Source: an uncultured Clostridia bacterium (GTDB taxonomy: Bacteria; Bacillota; Clostridia; Oscillospirales; Ruminococcaceae). Taken from it: DNA of 7,477 nucleotides. The notes beneath the pieces are model-generated. The model saw nothing but the letters and a program-made list of their open reading frames with translations. It searched no databases and had not been told where the DNA came from. Each line of letters begins with the position of its first letter. Within the stretch, counting starts at the first letter, position 1. The translations under genes and the position numbers were made by a program. The DNA lies in assembly GCA_946613705.1 (NCBI GenBank), contig CAMOFU010000118.1:1-7477 (forward strand), read 5' to 3'. This document shows, piece after piece, positions 1-5,991 of the stretch.

Positions 1-13
1 TCTCTGCGGCAGA

Positions 14-688
14 TCACTTTCTTCTCTTGGAGATAACGGTGACTGCGCCCGCAGCAAGTGTAAGAGCGCCGACTCCGAATGCTGCGGTACCTGTGCTCGG
101 GTTTGTGTTCTTGCCTGCTGTGCCTGCCGCACCCGATGCCTTGCTGCTGTCTGCCGATGATGCAGTGCTGCTCTCCGAGGAGCTGTCGGATGTGCTGTCG
201 GGCTCACTGCTGTCGGAAGCGCTTTCCGAGCTGCTCTCATCGGTGTTCTCGGGCTCGCTGCTGTCGGTATAGTCAGGCTCTTCCTCCCGATCCTTGGTCA
301 CATATGCCTGAAGATCAAGCAGCGCCGCGTTCGAGATAGCCGAGCTGCCGTCGGTGCCTACATATACTGTCAGCACATAAAGATCGGTCGAAGGTACAGC
401 CGTAACACTCCTGCCGTATGCAAGTATGCAGTAATTTGTACCGTTTACCGTCTGTGTGGCAAGTATAGCTACAGGCGAGTATGCAACGCCGTCTGTTGCT
501 GCCAGTGCTTCATACACCTCATCGCTCACACCGACGCCAGCCGCCTGCAAGCATTCCTTCGCCTTCGCCCGCCGCTGCACTGTCAGACGCAATGCCGTCG
601 CGCCCTGTTTTGTGCGGGAGGCAGGCTTTGCCGCGCTCCGGATCGTATAATGGTGCAGACTTATATGTTTTTCATTTTCATTTTTCAA
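14..688 (-). CDS. Cystatin-like surface protein with Ser/Asp/Glu-rich stalk and NPSTG sorting-type tail; 5' end anomalous
   Basis: Read from a TTG this is 224 residues. Residues about 43-130 form a compact region with QTVNG (79-83) running into GTNYCILA, followed by a strand LYVLTVYV. This resembles the Q-x-V-x-G hairpin of cystatin-like folds and the GTNY-type domains of gut Firmicutes surface proteins, recognised by eye only. Residues 137-186 are a low-complexity Ser/Asp/Glu/Pro stalk. The C-terminus has NPSTG (196-200), a hydrophobic stretch (201-219) and KRRK, the layout of a sortase substrate or tail-type membrane anchor. No signal peptide is visible, the frame has no ATG at all, and an in-frame TAG lies 12 nt before the TTG, so the gene either starts unusually or has lost its secretion signal. 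It follows the GH5 gene on the same strand but behind a terminator. No function is assigned; protease inhibition is not implied by the fold. Confidence 0.6.
   Translation of the reverse strand: MKNENEKHISLHHYTIRSAAKPASRTKQGATALRLTVQRRAKAKECLQAAGVGVSDEVYEALAATDGVAYSPVAILATQTVNGTNYCILAYGRSVTAVPSTDLYVLTVYVGTDGSSAISNAALLDLQAYVTKDREEEPDYTDSSEPENTDESSSESASDSSEPDSTSDSSSESSTASSADSSKASGAAGTAGKNTNPSTGTAAFGVGALTLAAGAVTVISKRRK
198..267. repeat. Degenerate internal repeat in the stalk of the NPSTG protein
   Basis: A 19-nt unit at 198-216 recurs at 249-267 with one mismatch, 51 nt (17 codons) apart. On the coding strand both copies encode DSSEP followed by D/E, S/N and T (residues 142-149 and 159-166). 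The spacing is in frame, so it fits growth of the surface-protein stalk by duplication and slippage. Confidence 0.6.
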
Positions 689-708
689 GTCATGATTTGC
701 CTACGATT

Positions 709-738
709 ATTTTACACTAAGACCGACATTTTACACAA
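709..738 (-). promoter_or_regulatory. Weak possible promoter for the NPSTG protein
   Basis: On the minus strand TTGTGT (738-733) is followed after 18 nt by TAAAAT (714-709), placing a start of transcription about 14 nt before the TTG codon. The -35 is poor and the spacer one base long. The two elements overlap a duplicated GTGTAAAAT motif. This is weak support only, but an upstream terminator means the gene would need a promoter here if it is expressed. Confidence 0.25.
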
Positions 739-753
739 AGGATATACAAACGA

Positions 754-792
754 AATGATGCTCTCTGCTCTGAACGAGCCGAAAGCATCATT
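754..792 (-). terminator. Hairpin terminator after the GH5 gene
   Basis: AATGATGCT (754-762) and AGCATCATT (784-792) are perfect 9-bp complementary arms. Inside them GCTC (767-770) pairs with GAGC (776-779) around a 5-nt loop, with only short mismatches between. Read on the minus strand the hairpin begins 11 nt after the GH5 stop and is followed by TTTCGTTTG, an imperfect T-tract. It likely ends the cellulase transcript, so the next gene downstream is probably not simply co-transcribed. Confidence 0.7.
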
Positions 793-803
793 GTACGCGG
801 TAT

Positions 804-2063
804 TCAGTTGCTCTTGCTGCTGTTATCGTTGTTGTATACGCTCATTATCGCATCGGTCACAGTATCGGTATACCAGCTGCACCCCTCGCGGTAGAATATG
901 CCGAACAGCTCATTGCCCGAGAAGTAATAGCCGTTATCCCACCACACGCAGGGTATGCCGAGGCTCTTGGCGGTCTCGAGATAATGGGTGACCCACTTGG
1001 CGATCTCGGCATCATTGCCGTTCTTGTTCACCGCACCGAACTCTGTGATTATAACGGGTATACCCTTGTCAAGGAAAGCCTTTTTCAGATCTCCGAACAT
1101 ACTGTTGATCTCACTGTTGTGCGAGCCGTCCCAGGTGAACAGCTCCCAGTCGGCATTGGCATTGTAGGTGAAGGCATACGGTGTGTAGGCGTGTATCGAG
1201 AAGGCTATGTTCTTGTCCTCGGGGATAGCCACATCGTTTATCGTCCGCTTGACACAGGAGGATGCAAAGGTGGTCACCAGCAGCAGACGCGAGGTGTTGT
1301 TCCCGCCTGTCGAGCGCACCGCATCTATAAAGGTCTGATTCAGCCTGTCGAGACAGCGCCTGCCCTCCTCTGTGCCGCCGTTCCATTCGTCCTTGCCGTC
1401 CTTGACGCGCGGCTCGTTCAGTCCCTCGAGCACGAGCTTGTCGCCGTAATCCTTAAAACGGTCTGCTATCTGCACCCAGAGCTTATACACCTCGTCGTTT
1501 ACCGCTTCTATATGGGCATTGTCCGGGATACGCCAGTCCTCCTCGTGGTGCGAGTCGAGGATAACATACATATCATCGTCGATCGCATAGTTGACTACCT
1601 CCTGTACTCTGTCAAGCCAGGCTGTGTCGATAGTATACCCGGGAGCCGCCCCGAGATGGCCGCCCCATGTCACGGGTATCCTTATCGTATTGAAGCCCTT
1701 GGCGCTGACGGCATCTATCATTTCCTTTGTGGTCTTGGGATTTCCCCACGAGGTCTCGGCATCGAGCCCCTGCGAGCTGTTCGCGTCGAGCGAATTGCCC
1801 AGATTCCAGCCCACTGTCATTTCGGAGACCAGCTCGGCAGGAGTGAGCCCGCGCATCTCACCGCTGCGGGAAAGGTCGGCAGCTGCGGGCTGCTCCGCTT
1901 TGCTTTCCTCCGCCGCCGAAGCTGTCGGCTCTGCGGAACTGCTCTCGGCAGCAATGCTGCTGTCTGCTGACGTACTGCTGTCGCCGCTGCCGCAGGCGGT
2001 GAGCATCGAAGCCGAAAGTGCAAGGGCTGCCATTACCGACAAAAGGCTGTGTTTTCTTATCAT
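804..2063 (-). CDS. Lipoprotein endo-beta-1,4-glucanase (cellulase), glycoside hydrolase family 5, subfamily 4 type
   Basis: Retaining glycosidase predicted to cut beta-1,4-glucans (cellulose, mixed-linkage glucan or xyloglucan) outside the cell. Numbered from the ATG (419 aa): a lipoprotein signal peptide with lipobox LTAC and Cys24, an Ala/Ser/Glu-rich linker to about residue 70, then one GH5 barrel. The barrel shows WNLGN (86-90), RIPVTW (from Arg128), His172-His173, acid/base Glu217 in LNEP, His291 in IHAYTPYAF, nucleophile Glu341 in ITEFGA, and WWDNG near the end. All expected catalytic residues are present. There is no carbohydrate-binding module or dockerin, so it is membrane-tethered rather than cellulosomal. 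A GTG at 2072 would add three residues, but it lies inside the ribosome-binding site GAGGTG, so ATG at 2063 is preferred. It has its own promoter and terminator. The family call is firm; substrate preference within GH5_4 cannot be read from sequence. Confidence 0.95.
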   Translation of the reverse strand: MIRKHSLLSVMAALALSASMLTACGSGDSSTSADSSIAAESSSAEPTASAAEESKAEQPAAADLSRSGEMRGLTPAELVSEMTVGWNLGNSLDANSSQGLDAETSWGNPKTTKEMIDAVSAKGFNTIRIPVTWGGHLGAAPGYTIDTAWLDRVQEVVNYAIDDDMYVILDSHHEEDWRIPDNAHIEAVNDEVYKLWVQIADRFKDYGDKLVLEGLNEPRVKDGKDEWNGGTEEGRRCLDRLNQTFIDAVRSTGGNNTSRLLLVTTFASSCVKRTINDVAIPEDKNIAFSIHAYTPYAFTYNANADWELFTWDGSHNSEINSMFGDLKKAFLDKGIPVIITEFGAVNKNGNDAEIAKWVTHYLETAKSLGIPCVWWDNGYYFSGNELFGIFYREGCSWYTDTVTDAIMSVYNNDNSSKSN

Positions 2064-2069
2064 ATCATA

Positions 2070-2075
2070 CACCTC
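2070..2075 (-). promoter_or_regulatory. Ribosome-binding site that fixes the GH5 start
   Basis: GAGGTG on the minus strand lies 6 nt before the ATG at 2063. The competing GTG start at 2072 is the last three bases of this site, so it could not use it; initiation at the ATG is favoured. Confidence 0.7.
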
Positions 2076-2101
2076 ATATAATAATAGTACTGTATATCCT
2101 A

Positions 2102-2130
2102 ATTATATACCTGTGCCGCTGTAATTGCAA
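2102..2130 (-). promoter_or_regulatory. Promoter of the GH5 glucanase gene
   Basis: On the minus strand TTGCAA (2130-2125) is separated by exactly 17 nt from a perfect TATAAT (2107-2102). Transcription would start near 2095, giving a leader of about 30 nt before the ATG. The site lies downstream of the gatD terminator, so the glucanase is an independent unit. The leader is too short for a known riboswitch class. Confidence 0.75.
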
Positions 2131-2227
2131 TCCGTTTTTTGACAATTGATCGCCATGACTGTTCAAATATTGCTATCCGACTGCAACTGTCGGGGGCATA
2201 ACGGGCTCGGACAGCAGATCGCAAAAC

Positions 2228-2258
2228 GACCCGATCGGTCACGCTATCCGATCGGGTC
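2228..2258 (-). terminator. Terminator of the murT-gatD operon
   Basis: GACCCGATCGG (2228-2238) and CCGATCGGGTC (2248-2258) are perfect 11-bp inverted arms around a 9-nt loop. On the minus strand the hairpin starts about 48 nt after the gatD stop and runs into GTTTTGC. The T-tract is short but the stem is strong and GC-rich. No plus-strand gene reads into it, so it is assigned to murT-gatD. Confidence 0.75.
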
Positions 2259-2306
2259 TTATCATCGTATTTCAGCATAAAGCATCTGCTTGAAAAACGC
2301 GCTGCA

Positions 2307-3053
2307 TCATTTCTTTTCGAGCAGGCGCCTGAACATCACCTTGCGGCACTGCTCCTCGAGCTTATCGTTCAGAGGGGGCAGCTTGACCTCACTGCCCTGC
2401 CGACGGGACAGGCAGCGGCTCAGGATATGATCCGCAAGCTTGGGGTTCTTCGAGAGCAGCGGTCCGTGCAGATAGGTCGCCACAACGTTCTTTTCGGTGT
2501 AGCCCTCTGTCTGCGAGCCGAACCTGTTCCCGTTGCCGAAAAGCACCCGCCCGAACGGTGTCTTGACATTGTCGGTCATTCCGCCGTGGTTTTCAAAGCC
2601 GATGACCTTGTATTTCTCACCGTCGAGCTCTGTCTCGATCACGATGTTGCCTATACAGCGCTCCCGCTTGTTGGTGGAGGCGACCGTGTAGTAATCGAAC
2701 AGCCCGAGCCCGGGTATCTTCTTGCCGTTTGAGTCCTTGTAATACTGCCCCATCAGCTGATACCCGCCGCAGATCATCAGCATGAACACACCGCTCTTAT
2801 AAGCATTCACGATGCGGCCGCGGCAGGACAGCAGATCGTCCGCGAGCAGCTGCTGCTCGAAGTCTGCTCCGCCGCCGAGATAGATCAGGTCGTAGGCCTC
2901 AAAATCGGTCTTTGCGCCGTCCCCCATCGTATAGGCGGTCACCTCGGCATCGTGGCCGCGCTTTCTCAGGCGGTAGCGCAGCAGTTCCATGTTGCCGCTG
3001 TCGCCGTAGAGGTCGAGCATATTGGGGTACATATGAAGTATCTTCAAGGTCAT
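2307..3053 (-). CDS. gatD: Lipid II isoglutaminyl synthase, glutamine amidotransferase subunit GatD
   Basis: GatD hydrolyses glutamine and passes ammonia to MurT, which amidates the alpha-carboxyl of D-Glu in the lipid II stem peptide to D-isoglutamine; the complex works on the cytoplasmic face of the membrane. The 248-residue protein is a class I, triad-type amidotransferase of CobB/CobQ-like form. It shows LYGDSGN near the N-terminus (15-21), a YLGGGADFEQQ loop (58-68), nucleophile Cys95 in ICGGYQLMG, and His196 in YLHGPLL. Arg130 and Arg132, in NKRERCIGN, lie where known GatD proteins carry a conserved substrate-contacting Arg. The length is usual for the family. Its ATG overlaps the murT stop as ATGA, and a purine-rich GGAGAGGGGG lies just upstream, so translation is probably coupled to murT. 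It is the last gene of the operon, followed by the hairpin at 2228-2258. Confidence 0.95.
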   Translation of the reverse strand: MTLKILHMYPNMLDLYGDSGNMELLRYRLRKRGHDAEVTAYTMGDGAKTDFEAYDLIYLGGGADFEQQLLADDLLSCRGRIVNAYKSGVFMLMICGGYQLMGQYYKDSNGKKIPGLGLFDYYTVASTNKRERCIGNIVIETELDGEKYKVIGFENHGGMTDNVKTPFGRVLFGNGNRFGSQTEGYTEKNVVATYLHGPLLSKNPKLADHILSRCLSRRQGSEVKLPPLNDKLEEQCRKVMFRRLLEKK

Positions 3054-4393
3054 TTCGCTGCCCCCTCTCCCTTGATGAACCTGTTGAGCGCCGCACGGGT
3101 CGGCTGGACCGCGGTGTAATTGGCTACTGCGAATTTCCTGCCCGTGGTCGAGAACAGCTCCTTCACCGCTTCGTCGAGGTCGGGCTTTACTACGATCCTG
3201 TCTTCATCGTAGCCCGAGCACTTTATCCGCACCGCGATATCATACGCCCTGCGTCCGCTCGTAACGACGCGGGTGACGTTGTTGAATACGCTGAAATTGA
3301 TATCCCATATCCACGAAACATCGTAGCCGTCCGCAAGATTGTCATTGAGCACGAAGAGCATCTCCTTTTCCTGCTCGCACTCGTTTATCATCCTCACCGT
3401 CATGTTCGCGCCTACGGGGTTCTTCGCAAGATTGAGCGTCAGCTCCGAGCCCCTGTACTCGAACCGCTCCATTCTGCCGTTGTTCACCTCAAAGCTCTCA
3501 AACACCTTGTGTACCGTCTTTTTGTCGATGCCGTAAAGCTTTGCGGCAGCGTATACTGCGCTGAGATTATACATATAATATATCGTGCTCCCCGCAGTCA
3601 CATACTCCTCGCCCTCGGCTCTGAACGACGGTCTGGCAAGGTCTATATCCGTGAGCTTCACATACGGCGTGATCTTTCCGTAGCCGCACTTGGGGCAGGC
3701 AAAGCGCCCGATGTGGGAATACTGATAATAGTCATAGACAAGCGCCGTGCCGCACTGCGGACAGAACCTTCCCTCACCCGCTTCGTACAGCGTGTCGGTG
3801 GCATACCTGTATTTGTCAACGCTGAAATACTTTACATTCTTGTTCTTGGGATTGGCAAGACCGAGCCTTGCAACATTGGGGTCATCGCCGTTTAAGATAA
3901 GGTTGCCCCCGAACGTCTTGCAGAAGCCGTTCACCTTGAGGATAAGCGTCTCGACCTCGCCGTTGCGGTCAAGCTGGTCACGGAAGAAATTGAGCACCAC
4001 AAGCGTCTCGAGCTTCAGCTTGCTGTAGACCACGGGCACATGAGACTCGTCCGTTTCAAGTATAAGATAATCCGCCCTGACCTTGCCCGTCATCGTGCAG
4101 TGGTTCAGCAGCAGCGAGGTTATGCCCGTGTCAAGGTTGTTGCCCTCGGGGTTGGTGATGATGTTCGCCCCCGTCTGACGGAACAGCTCTGCTATGAAAT
4201 TTGTTACCGAGGTCTTGCCGTTGGTTCCCGTCACTGCGATTATCGGGCAGTCGATCTTGAAGGCCTTCAGCGCATTCTTCCTCATGGTGCAAAGCACCAG
4301 CCCCGGAAGATTGCCTGCGTTCTTTCCGAGCAGATGCAGCAGCCCCGACAGTATCTTGCCGATGAGGATAGTAAAAAAGTTGATTATAAACAT
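3050..4393 (-). CDS. murT: Lipid II isoglutaminyl synthase, Mur ligase-like subunit MurT
   Basis: MurT is the ATP-using partner of GatD in amidating the D-Glu of lipid II, which in other Gram-positives affects cross-linking and sensitivity to beta-lactams and lysozyme. The 447 residues show a hydrophobic N-terminus (1-22) that may help membrane association, a Mur ligase central domain with P-loop GTNGKT (56-61) and LNFFRDQLDR (134-143), and a Cys4 zinc ribbon, CPQCG at 211 and CPKCG at 233, inserted in that domain as is typical of MurT and unlike MurC-F. The C-terminal DUF1727-type domain carries the signature DGYDVSWIWD (355-364), which includes the Asp thought to complete the GatD active site. 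ATG 4393 is preceded at 8 nt by GGAG. It is expressed from the promoter at 4453-4481 and diverges from trkA. A folate or MurE ligase is ruled out by the zinc ribbon and the gatD partner. Confidence 0.95.
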   Translation of the reverse strand: MFIINFFTILIGKILSGLLHLLGKNAGNLPGLVLCTMRKNALKAFKIDCPIIAVTGTNGKTSVTNFIAELFRQTGANIITNPEGNNLDTGITSLLLNHCTMTGKVRADYLILETDESHVPVVYSKLKLETLVVLNFFRDQLDRNGEVETLILKVNGFCKTFGGNLILNGDDPNVARLGLANPKNKNVKYFSVDKYRYATDTLYEAGEGRFCPQCGTALVYDYYQYSHIGRFACPKCGYGKITPYVKLTDIDLARPSFRAEGEEYVTAGSTIYYMYNLSAVYAAAKLYGIDKKTVHKVFESFEVNNGRMERFEYRGSELTLNLAKNPVGANMTVRMINECEQEKEMLFVLNDNLADGYDVSWIWDINFSVFNNVTRVVTSGRRAYDIAVRIKCSGYDEDRIVVKPDLDEAVKELFSTTGRKFAVANYTAVQPTRAALNRFIKGEGAAK

Positions 4394-4452
4394 ACTTTCA
4401 GCTCCGAGTGAGTATTCGGCACAGCCGCCCCTTCGCTGACCGCACCTCTTAT

Positions 4453-4481
4453 ATAATAGTACAAAGATGCAGGTTTGTCAA
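4453..4481 (-). promoter_or_regulatory. Promoter of murT-gatD
   Basis: On the minus strand a perfect TTGACA (4481-4476) is followed after 17 nt by TATTAT (4458-4453). Transcription would start near 4446, leaving a leader of about 50 nt to the murT ATG. It faces away from the trkA promoter, with 32 bp between the two -35 boxes. Confidence 0.8.
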
Positions 4482-4513
4482 CTGAACATTTTATTAACAC
4501 CCCCTCTGCGTTG

Positions 4514-4542
4514 TTGACAATCACAAAAAAAAGTGATATAAT
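4514..4542 (+). promoter_or_regulatory. Consensus promoter of trkA-trkH
   Basis: TTGACA (4514-4519), a 17-nt spacer and TATAAT (4537-4542) match the housekeeping sigma consensus at all twelve positions. The start of transcription would fall near 4549, giving a leader of about 73 nt. The spacer is filled by an inverted motif, ATCAC-A8-GTGAT (4520-4537), which could be a repressor site. Confidence 0.88.
4520..4537. promoter_or_regulatory. Possible operator within the trkA promoter spacer
   Basis: ATCAC (4520-4524) and GTGAT (4533-4537) are inverted around eight A residues. The motif occupies the whole space between the -35 and -10 boxes and overlaps the first base of the -10, the classical place for a repressor to block polymerase. 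The arms are only 5 bp, so chance is possible, and no regulator is encoded in the window. Confidence 0.35.
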
Positions 4543-4576
4543 TGTTATTATGTATCGGACTGTGCGTCTAAATTTG

Positions 4577-4591
4577 ACGTTTATCAAACGT
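4577..4591. repeat. Inverted repeat in the trkA leader
   Basis: ACGTTT and AAACGT are perfect 6-bp arms around ATC, about 28 nt into the predicted trkA leader. As RNA this is a small hairpin ending 30 nt before the ATG; as DNA it is a short palindromic site. No T-tract follows, so it is not a terminator. Confidence 0.4.
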
Positions 4592-4621
4592 AAATCCCGA
4601 ACATAGAAAGCTGATATAGAA

Positions 4622-5983
4622 ATGAATTTTGTAGTGATCGGCGCAGGCAAGCTTGGCGAAACTCTCTCCTCGCAGCTGGTGCAGGAGGGACACAACGTCA
4701 CGGTTATCGACAACAACCCTGCGGCTATTCAGAAAATGCTCAATTCTCAGGACCTTATGTGCATCGAAGGAAACGGTGCGACCGTTCAGACTCAGCTTGA
4801 TGCAGGCATAAAGAAGGCTGATCTGCTGATAGCCACCACAGCTCACGACGAGCTGAATATGCTTTGCTGCATCGTTGCAAGGAAGCTCGGCATAGAACGC
4901 TCGATCAGCAGAGTGCGCAACCCCGAATACTATAATCAGATCGACCTTATCAAGAACGACCTCGGGCTGGCCATGGTCATCAATCCCGAGCTTGCCGCAG
5001 CGGGCGAGATCGCAAGGGTGCTTATCTTCCCTGCCGCCGCGAAGGTAGAGGTCTTCGGCAAGGGCAGGGTCGAGGTCGTTGAGAACCGTCTGCCCGAAGA
5101 ATCGCCGCTGGTGGGTCTGTCGCTGGCAGAGATCTACAAAAAGCTGAAGCTGCAGTTTCTCATCTGTGCAGTGCAGCGAGATCAGGAGATCTATATCCCC
5201 TCGGGCGACTTTGTGCTGAAGGCCGGTGACAGGATCAATGTCGCTGCCTCGCATAACGATCTGGAACGCTTCTTCAAGCAGAACGGTTCTATCAAGATCA
5301 AGGTCAAGAACGTAATGATCGTCGGCGGCGGTAAGATAGGCTTTTATCTTGCCGAACAGCTCTGCGGACTGGGCATGAGGGTCAAGGTCATCGAAAAGGA
5401 TTATGACCGCTGCACAAAGCTCTGCGATATGCTGCCGAAGGCGGTCATCATACACGGTGACGGAACAGATCAGGAGCTGCTGAGGGACGAGGGCATAAAC
5501 GATGTTGATGCCTTTGTGGCGCTTTCAAGTATGGATGAGGAGAACATAATCATGTCGCTCTTTGTTCAGCACAACACCAAGGCGAAGGTCGTTACCAAGG
5601 TCAGCCGCAGCAGCTACTGCGAGATGGCTTCGATGCTCGGACTTGAAACACTTATCTCGCCCAAGCAGCTTGCAAACGGCATGATACTTTCGTATGTGCG
5701 CTCGCTGGAAAACGCTTCGAGAGAGAGCAGTATAGAATCGCTCTATAACATAATCCGCAACCGCGTCGAGGCGATCGAGTTCAATGTGAACGAAAAGATA
5801 CAGGGCATCACAGGCACACCGCTGCGCGAGCTCAGGCTGAAAAAGAATATGCTGATATGCGCTATAATCCGCAAACGGCAGGTGCTCATACCGAACGGCG
5901 ACGACAGGATCGACCCCGGGGACTCGGTAATAATCGTCACGAAGGAGCACCGCTTCTCCGAGCTGAAGGATATTCTTGAGTAG
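4622..5983 (+). CDS. trkA: Trk potassium transporter peripheral subunit TrkA (two RCK modules)
   Basis: TrkA is the cytoplasmic gating ring of the Trk K+ uptake channel; it binds nucleotides such as NAD(H) or ATP/ADP and controls the pore subunit TrkH. The 453 residues are two tandem RCK modules. The first has a Rossmann motif GAGKLG (7-12) with Asp30 at the end of the second strand and a TrkA_C domain at about 145-215. The second has GGGKIG (235-240) with acidic Glu258 and a TrkA_C domain at about 375-453. This is the full-length double form, not the half-size KtrA. Both TrkA_C domains carry an Ile-Pro pair (192-193, 423-424) at the place used for c-di-AMP in some KtrA proteins, but that ligand is only an inference. 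ATG 4622 is the only start after an in-frame TAG; its ribosome-binding site is weak. trkH follows 8 nt later. Confidence 0.95.
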   Translation: MNFVVIGAGKLGETLSSQLVQEGHNVTVIDNNPAAIQKMLNSQDLMCIEGNGATVQTQLDAGIKKADLLIATTAHDELNMLCCIVARKLGIERSISRVRNPEYYNQIDLIKNDLGLAMVINPELAAAGEIARVLIFPAAAKVEVFGKGRVEVVENRLPEESPLVGLSLAEIYKKLKLQFLICAVQRDQEIYIPSGDFVLKAGDRINVAASHNDLERFFKQNGSIKIKVKNVMIVGGGKIGFYLAEQLCGLGMRVKVIEKDYDRCTKLCDMLPKAVIIHGDGTDQELLRDEGINDVDAFVALSSMDEENIIMSLFVQHNTKAKVVTKVSRSSYCEMASMLGLETLISPKQLANGMILSYVRSLENASRESSIESLYNIIRNRVEAIEFNVNEKIQGITGTPLRELRLKKNMLICAIIRKRQVLIPNGDDRIDPGDSVIIVTKEHRFSELKDILE

Positions 5984-5991
5984 GTGGCGCC

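Noticed and set aside
150..275. CRISPR-like or intergenic tandem repeat
   Set aside because: The repeats are degenerate, in frame and encode the Ser/Asp/Glu stalk of the surface protein; there are no uniform repeats with unique spacers.
984..1970. Long open plus-strand frame of 328 codons opposite the GH5 gene
   Set aside because: The minus-strand frame encodes a complete GH5 enzyme with all catalytic motifs. The opposite frame has no recognisable domain or ribosome-binding site and is a by-product of codon bias.
2912..3895. Long open plus-strand frame opposite murT and gatD
   Set aside because: It crosses two well-identified genes, is very rich in Arg and lacks any family motif; it is an antisense shadow.
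3050..4393. Folylpolyglutamate synthase or MurE-type ligase
   Set aside because: The Mur ligase P-loop is shared, but the Cys4 ribbon, the DGYDVSWIWD C-terminal signature and the overlapping gatD identify MurT.
4549..4621. c-di-AMP (ydaO-type) riboswitch before trkA
   Set aside because: Such riboswitches control K+ transporters in other Firmicutes, but this leader is only about 73 nt and holds just one 6-bp stem, too little for that class.
4568..5455. Minus-strand frame of 295 codons opposite trkA
   Set aside because: It is antisense to both Rossmann modules of TrkA and would run through the divergent promoter region; no domain is recognised.
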